NCBI RefSeq assembly: GCF_037023755.1
Contig: NZ_CP146100.1
Location: 4,743,501 to 4,807,500, forward strand
Length of the DNA stretch: 64,000 nucleotides
From: Saccharopolyspora sp. SCSIO 74807
GTDB taxonomy: Bacteria > Actinomycetota > Actinomycetes > Mycobacteriales > Pseudonocardiaceae
Direction of reading: 5' to 3'
Of the stretch, positions 43,348 to 52,729 are shown in pieces. The first letter of the stretch is position 1. Each line of letters begins with the position of its first letter. Position numbers and translations under genes: made by a program. The notes beneath the pieces were generated by a model, which had not been told where the DNA came from, did no database searches, and saw nothing but the letters and a program-made list of their open reading frames with translations.

Positions 43348-44415
43348 ATGACGACCAGCTACCGCATCGCACTCATCCCCGGCGACGGCATCGGCACCGA
43401 GGTGCTGCCGCCCGCCTGCGCCGTTCTCGACGCGGTCGGCCGCCGGCACGGCCTCGCCTTCGGCTACGACGTCTTCGACTGGTCCTGCCGCCGGTACCTG
43501 GACGAAGGCGCGATGATGCCGCCCGACGGGTTGGACCGCATCCGCGACCACGACGCGATCCTTCTCGGCGCCGTCGGCTGGACGGGGGTGCCGGACCACG
43601 TGTCGCTGTGGGGACTTCTCATCCCCATCCGGCGCCGGTTCCGGCAGTACGTGAACTTGCGACCGATCAAGGTCCTAGACGGCGTGCCGAGCCCCGTCGC
43701 CAAGGCGACGAGCGACATCGACTTCGTCGTCGTCCGGGAGAACGTCGAGGGCGAGTACTCCGAGATCGGAGGCCGGCTCAACCGGGGCTTCCCCGAGGAG
43801 ATGGCCGTGCAGGAAGCGGTCTTCACCCGAGCGGGCACCGAGCGCATCCTGCAGTACGCCTTCGACGCCGCTCAGCAGCGGCGCGGACACCTGGTCTCGG
43901 CGACGAAGTCGAACGGCATCGTGCACACGATGCCGTTCTGGGACGAGATCGCCGAGGAAGTCGGCGCCCGGTATCCGGGCGTGACGTGGCGGCAGGAGCA
44001 CATCGACGCCCTCGTCGCCAAGGTGGTGCTCGACCCGGCCCGGTTCGACGTCATCGTCGGATCGAACCTGTTCGGGGACATCCTCAGCGACCTCGCCGCC
44101 GCGGTGTCGGGCAGCATCGGCATCGCTCCCGCCGCGAACCTCGACCCCGACCGCAACTTCCCGTCCATGTTCGAGCCGGTGCACGGTTCCGCCCCCGACA
44201 TCGCCGGGCGGGGCATCGCCAATCCGCTCGGCGCCATCTGGTCGGCCGCGATGATGCTCGACCACCTCGGCCATCCGGAAGCGGCTGCGGAAGTGTCGGA
44301 CGCCTTCACCAGCGCGCTGGCCACGAACGACGCGCGCACCCCGGACCTCGGTGGGAACGCGACGACCAACGAGTTCACCGAACTCGTGCTCGGGAACTTC
44401 GCACGTCACCGATGA
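43348..44415 (+). CDS. Tartrate/D-malate dehydrogenase (isopropylmalate dehydrogenase family)
   Basis: NAD-dependent oxidative decarboxylase of 355 residues. Seen: IALIPGDGIGTEVLPPA, LLGAVGWTGVPDHVSLWGLLIPIRR (the TtuC/DmlA-type loop, unlike LeuB), VVVRENVEGEYSEIGG, ATKSNGIVHTM with the catalytic Lys, GSNLFGDILSDLAA and FEPVHGSAPDIAGRGIANP. The permease and LysR neighbours support a role in tartrate or D-malate use. No clear ribosome site precedes the ATG, so the mRNA may be nearly leaderless. Confidence 0.9.
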   Translation: MTTSYRIALIPGDGIGTEVLPPACAVLDAVGRRHGLAFGYDVFDWSCRRYLDEGAMMPPDGLDRIRDHDAILLGAVGWTGVPDHVSLWGLLIPIRRRFRQYVNLRPIKVLDGVPSPVAKATSDIDFVVVRENVEGEYSEIGGRLNRGFPEEMAVQEAVFTRAGTERILQYAFDAAQQRRGHLVSATKSNGIVHTMPFWDEIAEEVGARYPGVTWRQEHIDALVAKVVLDPARFDVIVGSNLFGDILSDLAAAVSGSIGIAPAANLDPDRNFPSMFEPVHGSAPDIAGRGIANPLGAIWSAAMMLDHLGHPEAAAEVSDAFTSALATNDARTPDLGGNATTNEFTELVLGNFARHR

Positions 44416-44452
44416 ACCGCGAGCAGTGCGGCCGGGCGCCTTGACCGGCCGG

Positions 44453-44545
44453 CGGAGGCGGACGGGAATCGAACCCGCCTGGCCGAGGTGCTCGGCCACG
44501 TCGGTTTTGAAGACCGCGGGGGCCACCAGGCACCCATACGCCTCC
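44453..44545 (-). tRNA. selC: tRNA-Sec (anticodon UCA)
   Basis: A 93-base gene. Acceptor GGAGGCG pairs with CGCCTCC; the anticodon loop is CTTCAAA giving UCA; a long variable arm (GTGGCCGAG-CAC-CTCGGCCA) and a T loop GTTCGATT follow. CCA is not encoded (discriminator G, then CC). Length, long variable arm and UCA anticodon identify tRNA-Sec. It is 91 bp from and divergent to selD, and it serves the in-frame UGA of the formate dehydrogenase at 48396. Confidence 0.93.
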
Positions 44546-44635
44546 CTCGCCGCACGGCGCGGAACAACATTACGCACCGGGGATGCCGCGCCGCGCGGGC
44601 GGCCGGTCATTGCTCGGTGACCTACGCTCGCAGGG

Positions 44636-45637
44636 GTGACCGAGCTTCGGACGAATTCCGCCCACCGCCTGACCCAGTACGCGCACGGAGGGGGCTGCGC
44701 GTGCAAAATCCCGCCGGGCGAACTGGAATCCATGGTCGCGGGCCTGCACGGCAGCACCGGCGGCGAGCTGATCGTCGGGCTCGACGACGGCGACGACGCG
44801 GCCGCGGTGCGCCTGGACGGCGGCAGTGCGGTGATCAGCACGGCGGACTTCTTCACCCCGGTCGTGGACGACGCCTACGACTGGGGCCGGATCGCCGCGG
44901 CCAACGCACTGTCCGATGTGTACGCAATGGGTGGACGGCCGGTCGTGGCGGTGAATCTGCTGTGCTGGCCGCGCGAGCTGCTGCCGGTGGAACTGGCCGG
45001 CGAGGTGCTGCGCGGCGGAATGGACGTCGGCAGGCAGGCGGCCTGCCCGGTCGCGGGCGGGCACAGCGTGGACGACCCGGAACCGAAGTACGGCATGGCC
45101 GTCACCGGCGTCGGCTCGCCGGATACCTTGCTGCGCAACGACTCCGGGCGCGCCGGCCTGCCGCTGTCGCTGACCAAGCCGCTGGGCATCGGGGTGCTCA
45201 ACACCCGGCACAAGGCCACCGGCGAGGTCTTCCCGCAGGCGGTGGCGGCGATGACCGAGCTCAACGCGGGCGCCGCCGACGCTGCGGTGCGGGCCGGGAT
45301 CGGGTGCGCCACCGACGTGACCGGTTTCGGCCTGCTCGGTCACCTGCTCAAGCTGGTCCGCGCGAGCGGAGTCTCCGCGCACCTCGACCCGGCAGCGGTG
45401 TCCTATTTGGACGGATCGAGGGAGGCGTTGCGGGACGGCTTCGTCAGCGGCGGCACCAAGCGCAACCTGGACTGGGTGCGGCCGCACGCCGACCTCTCGG
45501 CGATCTCCGAGGACGAGGCGCTGCTGCTGGCCGACGCGCAGACCTCCGGGGGCTTGCTGCTGGCCGGAGAGGTCCCGGGCGCACCGGTCATCGGCGAGCT
45601 CGCCCCGCGCGAGGAACACCTCATCACCGTGCGCTGA
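44636..45637 (+). CDS. selD: Selenide, water dikinase
   Basis: Makes selenophosphate from selenide and ATP for Sec-tRNA formation. The 333 residues show GGGCACKIPPGEL with Cys21 (catalytic position; Cys here, not Sec) and Lys24, GLDDGDDAAAV, STADFFTPVVDDAYDWGRIAAANALSDVYAMGG, GGHSVDDPEPKYG, ATDVTGFGLLGHLL and DAQTSGGLLLA. GTG start at 44636. selA and selB are not in the window. Confidence 0.95.
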   Translation: MTELRTNSAHRLTQYAHGGGCACKIPPGELESMVAGLHGSTGGELIVGLDDGDDAAAVRLDGGSAVISTADFFTPVVDDAYDWGRIAAANALSDVYAMGGRPVVAVNLLCWPRELLPVELAGEVLRGGMDVGRQAACPVAGGHSVDDPEPKYGMAVTGVGSPDTLLRNDSGRAGLPLSLTKPLGIGVLNTRHKATGEVFPQAVAAMTELNAGAADAAVRAGIGCATDVTGFGLLGHLLKLVRASGVSAHLDPAAVSYLDGSREALRDGFVSGGTKRNLDWVRPHADLSAISEDEALLLADAQTSGGLLLAGEVPGAPVIGELAPREEHLITVR

Positions 45638-45810
45638 GCGGCGGATCGAGCCGGCGGCTGGCGCTCTCCCGCCGCTTCGGCCGCCGACGGCCCGGCCCCG
45701 GCATCTCGGCCACATTCCCGGCACACCAGTCCCGGTCGGCGACCATCCCGGCGGGAAGCGACCCGGCGGCCGCCGGGCTCAGCCGCCGCGCTCTTGCGGC
45801 TCCCGCGCAC

Positions 45811-46497
45811 TCATCCGCCCGCGAGTTCGGCCGCCCCGCCCAGCCCGGACGCGGTTTCGTCGAGCAGCGTGGTGAACACCTCGCGCAGCGGCGTGCCGTC
45901 GGTGCACGCCAGCCACGTCCGCATCGCCGAGCCGAAGCAGCTCATCAGCACGATCGCCCAGGTGTAGAGCCGCGGATCGGCTCCGTCCGCCGCATCGCAG
46001 TGCTGGATCAGCTCGTCGACGACGTCGTGCACCCACCGCCGGTGCAGCATGTGGAACTCGTAGTCCCCGGTCGCTTCCAGCGACTCCAGCAGCCGCGCGC
46101 GCAGCAGGTGCTGCTGGCGGTCCAGCTCCACCCGCTCTGCGGTGTCCAGCAGCACCGCGGTCAGCGATCGCATCGGATGCTCGCCGACCGGCCGGGAATG
46201 CAGCACCTGCCGCATCCGTTCGGTCTCGTGCGTGGTGTCGCCGAACAGCACGGCGTCCTTGCTGGGGAAGTGGCGGAAGAACGTGCGCGGCGCGACGTCG
46301 GCGGCCTCGGCGATCTGCTCGACCGTGGTGGCGTCGAAGCCCTGCTCGGTGAACAGCTTCAACGCGGCTTCCTCGATGCTCGCCCGGGTCCGCGCGGTGC
46401 GCCGGCGCCTGCGGTCCGCCGGCTCACCCGGACGGCCGCCGGAAGCGGTCCCGGTTCCCCGGGACCCGGAGTCCCCACGCACGGTAGCGGCGGTCAT
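45811..46497 (-). CDS. TetR-family transcriptional regulator
   Basis: Repressor of 228 residues: basic N-terminal tail, helix-turn-helix about 40-85 (TVEQIAEAADVAPRTFFRHFPSKDAVLF), ligand domain after. ATG at 46497 follows GGAGCGC. It is divergent from an MFS efflux gene with a dyad operator between them, the usual repressor and pump arrangement. Confidence 0.9.
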   Translation of the reverse strand: MTAATVRGDSGSRGTGTASGGRPGEPADRRRRRTARTRASIEEAALKLFTEQGFDATTVEQIAEAADVAPRTFFRHFPSKDAVLFGDTTHETERMRQVLHSRPVGEHPMRSLTAVLLDTAERVELDRQQHLLRARLLESLEATGDYEFHMLHRRWVHDVVDELIQHCDAADGADPRLYTWAIVLMSCFGSAMRTWLACTDGTPLREVFTTLLDETASGLGGAAELAGG

Positions 46498-46543
46498 GCG
46501 CTCCAGGTTCGTCGCAGCGCACCGGAACGTCAACGGTGGCAGG

Positions 46544-46557
46544 TGTCACGAGTGACA
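46544..46557. promoter_or_regulatory. TGTCAC dyad, candidate TetR operator
   Basis: TGTCAC-GA-GTGACA, a perfect 6-bp inverted repeat in the 121-bp gap between the TetR and MFS genes. It is suitably placed to control both. Confidence 0.6.
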
Positions 46558-46618
46558 ATTGGCAGTGCTGACATAACCTGGTGGGTGGATGCGCACGACG
46601 GGGAAGTGAGGAGACGCG

Positions 46619-48283
46619 GTGTCGGACACCGGGAAAGCTGCGGGTGGCGGCCTGCCGCACGCTGACGGCCAAACCCGCACGGAAGGTGAACGCCGCGCCG
46701 CGGCCGAGGGCATCGCGCTACCGGTCTACCGCCGCCGCTGGGCGACGCTGGTGGTGCTGTGCCTGGCGCTGTCGGCGACGATGCTGGCCAACACCTCGCT
46801 CGGCGTCGCGCTGCCGTTCCTGTCGCAGGAACTCGGTTCCTCGCTGTCGGACCAGCAGTGGTTCAGCAACGCCTACGCGCTGGTGTTCGCGGGCTTGCTG
46901 TTCACCACCTCGACGATCGCCGACCGCTACGGGCGCAAGGCGATGCTGCAGGCCGGGCTGGTGCTGTTCGGGGTGGTCTCGGCCTACGTGTGGGTGCTGG
47001 TGGACTCGAACGCGGAGCTGATCGCCGCGCGCGGACTGCTCGGCCTCGGCGGCGCCATGATCATGCCGGTGACGCTGTCCATCCTGACCAGCGTGTTCCC
47101 CAGCGCCGAGCGGACCAGGGCGGTCGGCATCTGGGCCGCGGTCTCCGGCGCGGGCACTTCGCTCGGGCCGGTGCTGGCCGGACTGCTGCTGGAGTACTTC
47201 TCCTGGCACGCGGTGTTCGCGATCAACATCCCGGTCGTGATCGTCGGCGTGCTGGCGAGCATCCGGTACGTGCCGCAGCAGGCTTCCGCCGCCGACACCG
47301 GCGAAGGCGGTCACGGCGGCATCGACATCCTCGGCGCGGTGCTGTCCACCGTCGGTATCACCCTGGTCGTCTACGCGCTGATCGACGCCCAGCACGTCGG
47401 CTGGACCGCGGCACGCACCTGGATCCTGGTGGCGATCGGGCTGGTCGTGGTGGCGCTGTTCGTGCTCTGGGAGCGGCGCGCGAAGGACCCGATGCTGGAC
47501 GTGGGCCTGTTCCGCAACCGCGGGTTCGCGGCCTCGGCGGTCGCGCTGACGCTGGTGTTCTTCGCGATGATCGGCGTGTTCTTCTCGCTGAGCCAGACGC
47601 TGATCCTGGTATTCGGCTACTCGCCGCTGGGCTCGTCGGTGGCGATGCTGCCGATGTCGGTGATGATGGTGCTGATCGCACCGCAGGTCGCGGGCATCGT
47701 CGGGCGGTTCGGGCCGCGCGCGACCATCGCGTCCGGGCTGGTGCTGGCCGCGGCGGGCATGGCCGGTCTGAGCACGCTGACCGCCGACTCCGGCTACCTG
47801 CACTTCCTGCTCCCGCTGGCGCTGACCTCGGGCGGCATGTCGCTGGCGATGGCACCGGCCACCGACCAGCTGATGGCCAACGTGCCGCGTGAGCGGGCCG
47901 GGATGGGCTCGGCCACCAACGACGTCACCCGCGAGGTCGGTGCTTCGCTCGGCGTCGCGGTGCTCGGCAGCGTGCTGGGCAGCGCCTACGCGGGCTACCT
48001 GGACCCGGCGGTGCAGCAGCTGCCGGAGCAGCTGGCCGGGATGGCCAAGGAGTCGCTGCCCGGTGGGCTGATGGCCGCCGCCCAGCTCGGCCCGCAGGGC
48101 GCCGGGTTCGCCCAGCAGGTGCTGACCTCGTGGATGAGTGGCATGCACGTGGCGAACCTCGCCGGTGCCGGGCTGATCCTGCTGGCCGCGGTGGTCGCCT
48201 GGGTGTGGCTGCCGCGCACGACCGCCTCGGCCGAGCCGCAGGCGCAGCCCGAGCAGCAGGAGGCGCAGGCGCAGAACACCTGA
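46619..48283 (+). CDS. MFS drug-resistance transporter, DHA2 (EmrB/QacA) type
   Basis: Efflux pump of 554 residues with about 14 helices. Seen: SLGVALPFLSQELGSSLSDQQWFSNAYALVFAGLL, the motif A loop TIADRYGRKAML, motif C GIWAAVSGAGTSLGPVLAGLL and MGSATNDVTREVGASLGVAVLGS. The tail is Gln/Ala-rich. GTG at 46619 follows GAGGAG. Probably repressed by the divergent TetR protein; substrate unknown. Confidence 0.93.
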   Translation: MSDTGKAAGGGLPHADGQTRTEGERRAAAEGIALPVYRRRWATLVVLCLALSATMLANTSLGVALPFLSQELGSSLSDQQWFSNAYALVFAGLLFTTSTIADRYGRKAMLQAGLVLFGVVSAYVWVLVDSNAELIAARGLLGLGGAMIMPVTLSILTSVFPSAERTRAVGIWAAVSGAGTSLGPVLAGLLLEYFSWHAVFAINIPVVIVGVLASIRYVPQQASAADTGEGGHGGIDILGAVLSTVGITLVVYALIDAQHVGWTAARTWILVAIGLVVVALFVLWERRAKDPMLDVGLFRNRGFAASAVALTLVFFAMIGVFFSLSQTLILVFGYSPLGSSVAMLPMSVMMVLIAPQVAGIVGRFGPRATIASGLVLAAAGMAGLSTLTADSGYLHFLLPLALTSGGMSLAMAPATDQLMANVPRERAGMGSATNDVTREVGASLGVAVLGSVLGSAYAGYLDPAVQQLPEQLAGMAKESLPGGLMAAAQLGPQGAGFAQQVLTSWMSGMHVANLAGAGLILLAAVVAWVWLPRTTASAEPQAQPEQQEAQAQNT

Positions 48284-48300
48284 TCGCGAGTTCGCGGATC

Positions 48301-48331
48301 CGGGGCGGGGCGAAAGATTTGCCCCGCCCCG
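48301..48331 (+). terminator. Terminator after MFS gene
   Basis: An 11-bp stem (CGGGGCGGGGC with its complement), 9-base loop, followed by TTTC. It separates the pump gene from the formate dehydrogenase operon. Confidence 0.8.
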
Positions 48332-48395
48332 TTTCAAGTGATCGCATCGCGGGTACCGGGTGGGAGCCGAAGCCCGCCGCACGAGGAGGTCTGCG

Positions 48396-51300
48396 ATGCC
48401 CCAATGGCTCAGCTGGCCCGTCCTGCGGCAGCTCACCGGCCGCGATCCGCTGGGCCGCGGCGCGGCCGCGCGCTCGCGGGGCACCGACGCCATCCAGGCC
48501 CGCACCGAGCAGGCCGACGAGGTGGTGCGCTCGATCTGCCCGTACTGCGCGGTCGGCTGCGGGCAGCAGGTCTTCGTCCGCGACGGCGAGGTCACCCAGA
48601 TCGAAGGCGACCCGGACTCACCGATCAGCCGCGGGCGGTTGTGCCCGAAGGGCTCGGCCAGCAGGGAGCTGGTGACCTCCGACGGACGTCAGCGCAAGGT
48701 CCGCTACCGCCGCCCGCACGGCACCGAGTGGGAGGACCTCGACCTCGAGACCGCACTCGACATGATCACCGAGCGCGTGCTGGACACGCGCGACACCACC
48801 TGGCAGCAGTCCGACGATCAGGGCAGGCTGCTGCACCGCACCATGGGCATCGCGAGCCTCGGAGGAGCGACCCTCGACAACGAGGAGAACTACCTCATGA
48901 AGAAGCTCTACACCGCCATGGGCGCGATCCAGGTGGAGAACCAGGCCCGCATTTGACACTCCTCCACGGTTCCCGGTCTGGGGACCTCCTTCGGGCGCGG
49001 AGGGGCCACGACCTTCCAGCAGGATCTGGCGAACGCCGACTGCATCCTCATCCAGGGCTCGAACATGGCCGAGGCGCATCCGGTCGGATTCCAGTGGGTG
49101 ATGGAGGCCAAGCGCCGCGGCGCCACGGTGATCCACGCGGACCCGCGGTTCACCCGCACCTCGGCGATGGCCGACCAGCACGTGGCGCTGCGCGCGGGTT
49201 CGGACATCGGATTCCTGGGCGGGCTGATCCACCACGTGCTGGCCAACGACGCTTACTTCCACGACTACGTGGTCAACTACACGAACGCCGCGATGATCGT
49301 GGGCGAGGAGTTCGCCGACACCGAGGATCTGGCGGGCATCTTCTCCGGATTCGATCCCGAAGAGGGCAGCTACGACACGAGCACGTGGCAGTACGAGGGC
49401 ACCGAAGCGGTGCCGTCGGTCGGCGGGCACGGCCCGGAAGATGCCACCAGCGACCACGTGGGCGGCCCGGAGGACAACTCCGACGTCGACGGGAACTCGA
49501 CCAGGCACGGCCGCGAGCGCGCGGCGAGCAAACCCGAACGCAGCGGTTCCGGCGGTCCCGTGTACCACGGCAAGGCCGAGACCGACCCGACGTTGCAGCA
49601 CCCGCGCTGCGTGTTCCAGATCCTCAAACGGCACTACGCCCGCTACACCCCCGAGATGGTCGAGCAGGTCTGCGGTGTGCCGCAGGAGGACTTCCGGCGG
49701 GTAGCCGACGCGCTGGTCGCCAACTCCGGCCGGGAACGCACCAGCACGATCGCCTACGCCGTGGGCTGGACTCACCACACCGTCGGCGTGCAGTACATCC
49801 GCGCGGCATCGATCTTGCAGTTGCTGCTGGGCAACGTGGGCAGGCCGGGCGCGGGCATCCTGGCGTTGCGCGGGCACGCCAGCATCCAGGGCTCGACCGA
49901 CATCCCGACGCTGTTCAACCTGCTGCCCGGCTACATTCCGATGCCGCACGCGCACACCGACGCCGACTTGGACTCGTTCGTCGCCCAGGACGAGTACGCC
50001 CGCGGCTACTGGGGCAACATGCGCTCCTACATCGTCAGCCTGCTCAAGTCGTGGTGGGGCGAGCACGCCACCGCCGACAACGACTACGGCTTCGGGCGAC
50101 TGCCGCGGCTCACCGGCGATCACGGCAGCTTCCAGACCGTCGCCGACCAGATCGACGGGCTGGTGAAGGGCTACTTCGTGGTCGGCGAGAACCCCGCGGT
50201 TGGTACCGCCAACGCCCGCCAGCAGCGGATGGGGCTGGCGAACCTGGACTGGCTCGTGGTCCGCGACCTCAACATGATCGAGACGGCCACCTTCTGGAAG
50301 GACGGCCCCGAGATCGAAAGCGGCGAGCTGGCCACCGAGGACATCGGCACCGAGGTCTTCTTCCTGCCCGCCGCCGCGCACACCGAGAAGGACGGCACCT
50401 TCACCAACACCCAGCGGCTGCTGCAGTGGCACCACAAGGCCGTCGAACCGCGCGAGGACCAGCGCAGCGACCTGTGGTTCTACTACCACCTGGGCCGCAA
50501 GCTGCGGGAGAAGCTCGCCGCGCGGCAAACCGAACGCACGGCGCAGCAGCGCGAGAACGACCGCGCCCTGCTCGAGCTGACCTGGGACTACCCGACCCAT
50601 GGCGAGATCGCTGAGCCCAGCGCGGACGCCGTGCTTCGCGAGATCAACGGCAGCGACGAGCACGGCGCCGCGCTGCCCGGCTACTCGAAGCTCCGCTCCG
50701 ACGGTTCCACCTCGTGCGGCTGCTGGATCTACTGCGGCGTCTACGCCGAGGAGATCAACCAGGCCGCCCGCCGCAAACCCGGCAGCGAGCAGACCTGGGT
50801 AGCGCCGGAATGGGGCTGGGCCTGGCCGATGAACCGGCGCACCCTCTACAACCGCGCATCGGCCGACCCGCAGGGCCGCCCGTGGAGCGAGCGCAAGGCT
50901 TACGTGTGGTGGGACGCGGACGCGGCCGAGTGGACCGGCCACGACATCCCGGACTTCGACAAGGCGAAGCGGCCCGACTACGAACCGCACCCGGACGCGA
51001 CCGGGCCCGCGGGCATCGCGGGCACCGACCCGTTCATCATGCAAAGCGACGGCCGCGGCTGGCTCTACGTCCCGGCCGGGCTGGTGGACGGGCCGCTGCC
51101 CGCGCACTACGAGCCGCAGGAATCGCCGCTGGCCAACGCGCTGCACGACCATCAGCAGCGCAATCCGGCGCGGCAGGTCTTCGCGCGCCCGGAGAACCGC
51201 TACCAGCCCAGCGGCTACGAGAGCGGCGCCGAGGTCTATCCGTACGTGTTCACCACGTTCCGGCTCACCGAGCACCACACCGCGGGCGGCATGAGCCGCT

Positions 51301-51812
51301 GGCTGCACCACCTGTCCGAACTCGCACCCGCGATGTTCGTGGAGGTCTCGCCGGAACTGGCCGCCGAGCGGAAGCTGGAGCACCTCGGCTGGGCCACCAT
51401 CGTCACCGCCCGCAACGCCATCGAGGCCCGCGTGCTGGTGACCGGCCGGATGCGGCCGCTGCGGTCCGGCGACCGCACGATCCACCAGATCGGCCTCCCG
51501 TGGCATTGGGGGCCGAACGGGCTCAGCACCGGCGACGCGGCCAACGAGCTGATCGGCGTCGCGCTGGACCCGAACGTGCACATCATGGAGACCAAGGCCG
51601 GGACCTGCGACATCAATCCCGGCAGGCGCCCGCGCGGCCCTTCGCTGGCCGTCTACGTGGCCGAGTACCGGCGGCGGGCGGGCATCACCGAGCTCACCGG
51701 CACCGAGCACGCCGACGATCCGCGGCGCAGCGGGGACGAGGAACGCAGCCCGGACCAGGAAAGCAGCCCGGACCAGGAAAGCAGGGGCGACGAGCAAGGA
51801 CGAGGGGAGTGA
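48396..51812 (+). CDS. fdhA: Formate dehydrogenase alpha subunit, selenoprotein (UGA 48954-48956 = Sec187)
   Basis: Mo/W-bis-MGD enzyme that oxidises formate to CO2. One frame of 1138 residues runs through an in-frame TGA at the position where FdnG/FdhF carry selenocysteine: NQARI-U-HSSTVPGLGTSFGRG. Before it are the 4Fe-4S cysteines (about 48, 51, 55 and 83); after it come GSNMAEAHPVGFQWVMEAK, HPRCVFQILKRHYARYTPEMV and the C-terminal domain (KAGTCDINPGRRPRG). A SECIS-like hairpin follows the UGA, and selC and selD lie 4 kb away. Residues about 335-390 are an acidic, low-complexity insertion. No Tat signal is seen, so it is probably cytoplasmic. GAGGTC precedes the ATG. An automatic caller would split it into two genes. 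Confidence 0.94.
48954..48986 (+). promoter_or_regulatory. Bacterial SECIS element
   Basis: Directly after the UGA, GGTTCCC (48968-48974) pairs with GGGGACC (48980-48986), seven pairs including one G-U, around the loop GGTCT. The loop starts 18 bases after the UGA. Stem GGUU..., loop GGUCU and spacing closely match the E. coli fdhF SECIS, which binds SelB. Confidence 0.85.
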
Positions 51813-52729
51813 CACCCGTGGCCGACGAACCGGCCAACCGGCTCAGCGGCCCGCTGGCCGACCCGGCGGGCGAAGCGGGTTACGCCGAGCACCCCGAGCG
51901 GGTCGGGTTCTTCACCGACACCAGCGTGTGCATCGGCTGCAAGGCGTGCGAGGTCGCCTGCAAGGAATGGAACCTGCTGCCCGAGGACGGCCTGGAACTG
52001 ACCGGCATGTCCTACGACAACACCGGCGACCTCGGCGCGAGCACCTGGCGGCACGTGGCGTTCATCGAGCAGCACGTGGAACGCAGCGCCGCCGAGGTCG
52101 ACCTCGGAATGCCCGGCATGGCACCGCCCGGCGGGCAGAGCACGCCGACCAGCGACGGCACCGTGCGCTGGCTGATGTCCTCGGACGTGTGCAAGCACTG
52201 CACCCACGCCGCCTGCCTCGACGTGTGCCCGACCGGCGCGCTGATCCGCACCGAGCACGGCACGGTGCTGGTGCAGGACGACGTGTGCAACGGCTGCGGC
52301 TACTGCGTGCCCGCCTGCCCGTACGGGGTGATCGACATCCGGCCCGGGGACGGGCGGGCGTTCAAGTGCACGCTGTGCCAGGACCGGCTCGGCTCCGGGC
52401 TCGCACCCGCCTGCGCCACGGCTTGCCCGACCGAGTCCATCCAGTACGGCCCGCTCGACGAACTGCGCGAGCGGGCCGCCATGCGGGTCGACGAACTGCA
52501 CGCCCAGGGCGTGCCGGAGGCCCGGCTCTACGGCCACGAACCCGACGACGGGGTCGGCGGCGACGGCGCGTTCTTTCTGCTGCTGGACGAGCCCGAGGTC
52601 TACGGCCTGCCGCCGGACCCGGTGGTGACCACCCGCGACCTGCCGTCCATGTGGAAGCACGCTGCGGCCGCGGCGGGCACCGCCGCAGCGGTGATCGCGG
52701 CCTGCTTCGCGGGCAGGAGGTCGCGGTGA
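51809..52729 (+). CDS. fdhB: Formate dehydrogenase iron-sulfur beta subunit
   Basis: Electron-transfer subunit of 306 residues with four 4Fe-4S motifs: CIGCKACEVAC (about 40), CKHCTHAACLDVC, CNGCGYCVPACP and CTLCQDR...CATACPT. It carries electrons from the alpha subunit to the membrane subunit. A C-terminal hydrophobic stretch (HAAAAAGTAAAVIAACFAG) may anchor it. The GTG at 51809 overlaps the fdhA stop (GTGA); a GTG at 51818 with AGGGGAG upstream is equally possible. The product stops at a GTGA overlap with the next gene. Confidence 0.94.
   Translation: MTPVADEPANRLSGPLADPAGEAGYAEHPERVGFFTDTSVCIGCKACEVACKEWNLLPEDGLELTGMSYDNTGDLGASTWRHVAFIEQHVERSAAEVDLGMPGMAPPGGQSTPTSDGTVRWLMSSDVCKHCTHAACLDVCPTGALIRTEHGTVLVQDDVCNGCGYCVPACPYGVIDIRPGDGRAFKCTLCQDRLGSGLAPACATACPTESIQYGPLDELRERAAMRVDELHAQGVPEARLYGHEPDDGVGGDGAFFLLLDEPEVYGLPPDPVVTTRDLPSMWKHAAAAAGTAAAVIAACFAGRRSR

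Noticed and set aside
48957-49064. Reading fdhA as two genes broken by a nonsense mutation
   Set aside because: The UGA is at the known Sec position, is followed by a SECIS-like hairpin, and selC and selD are present.
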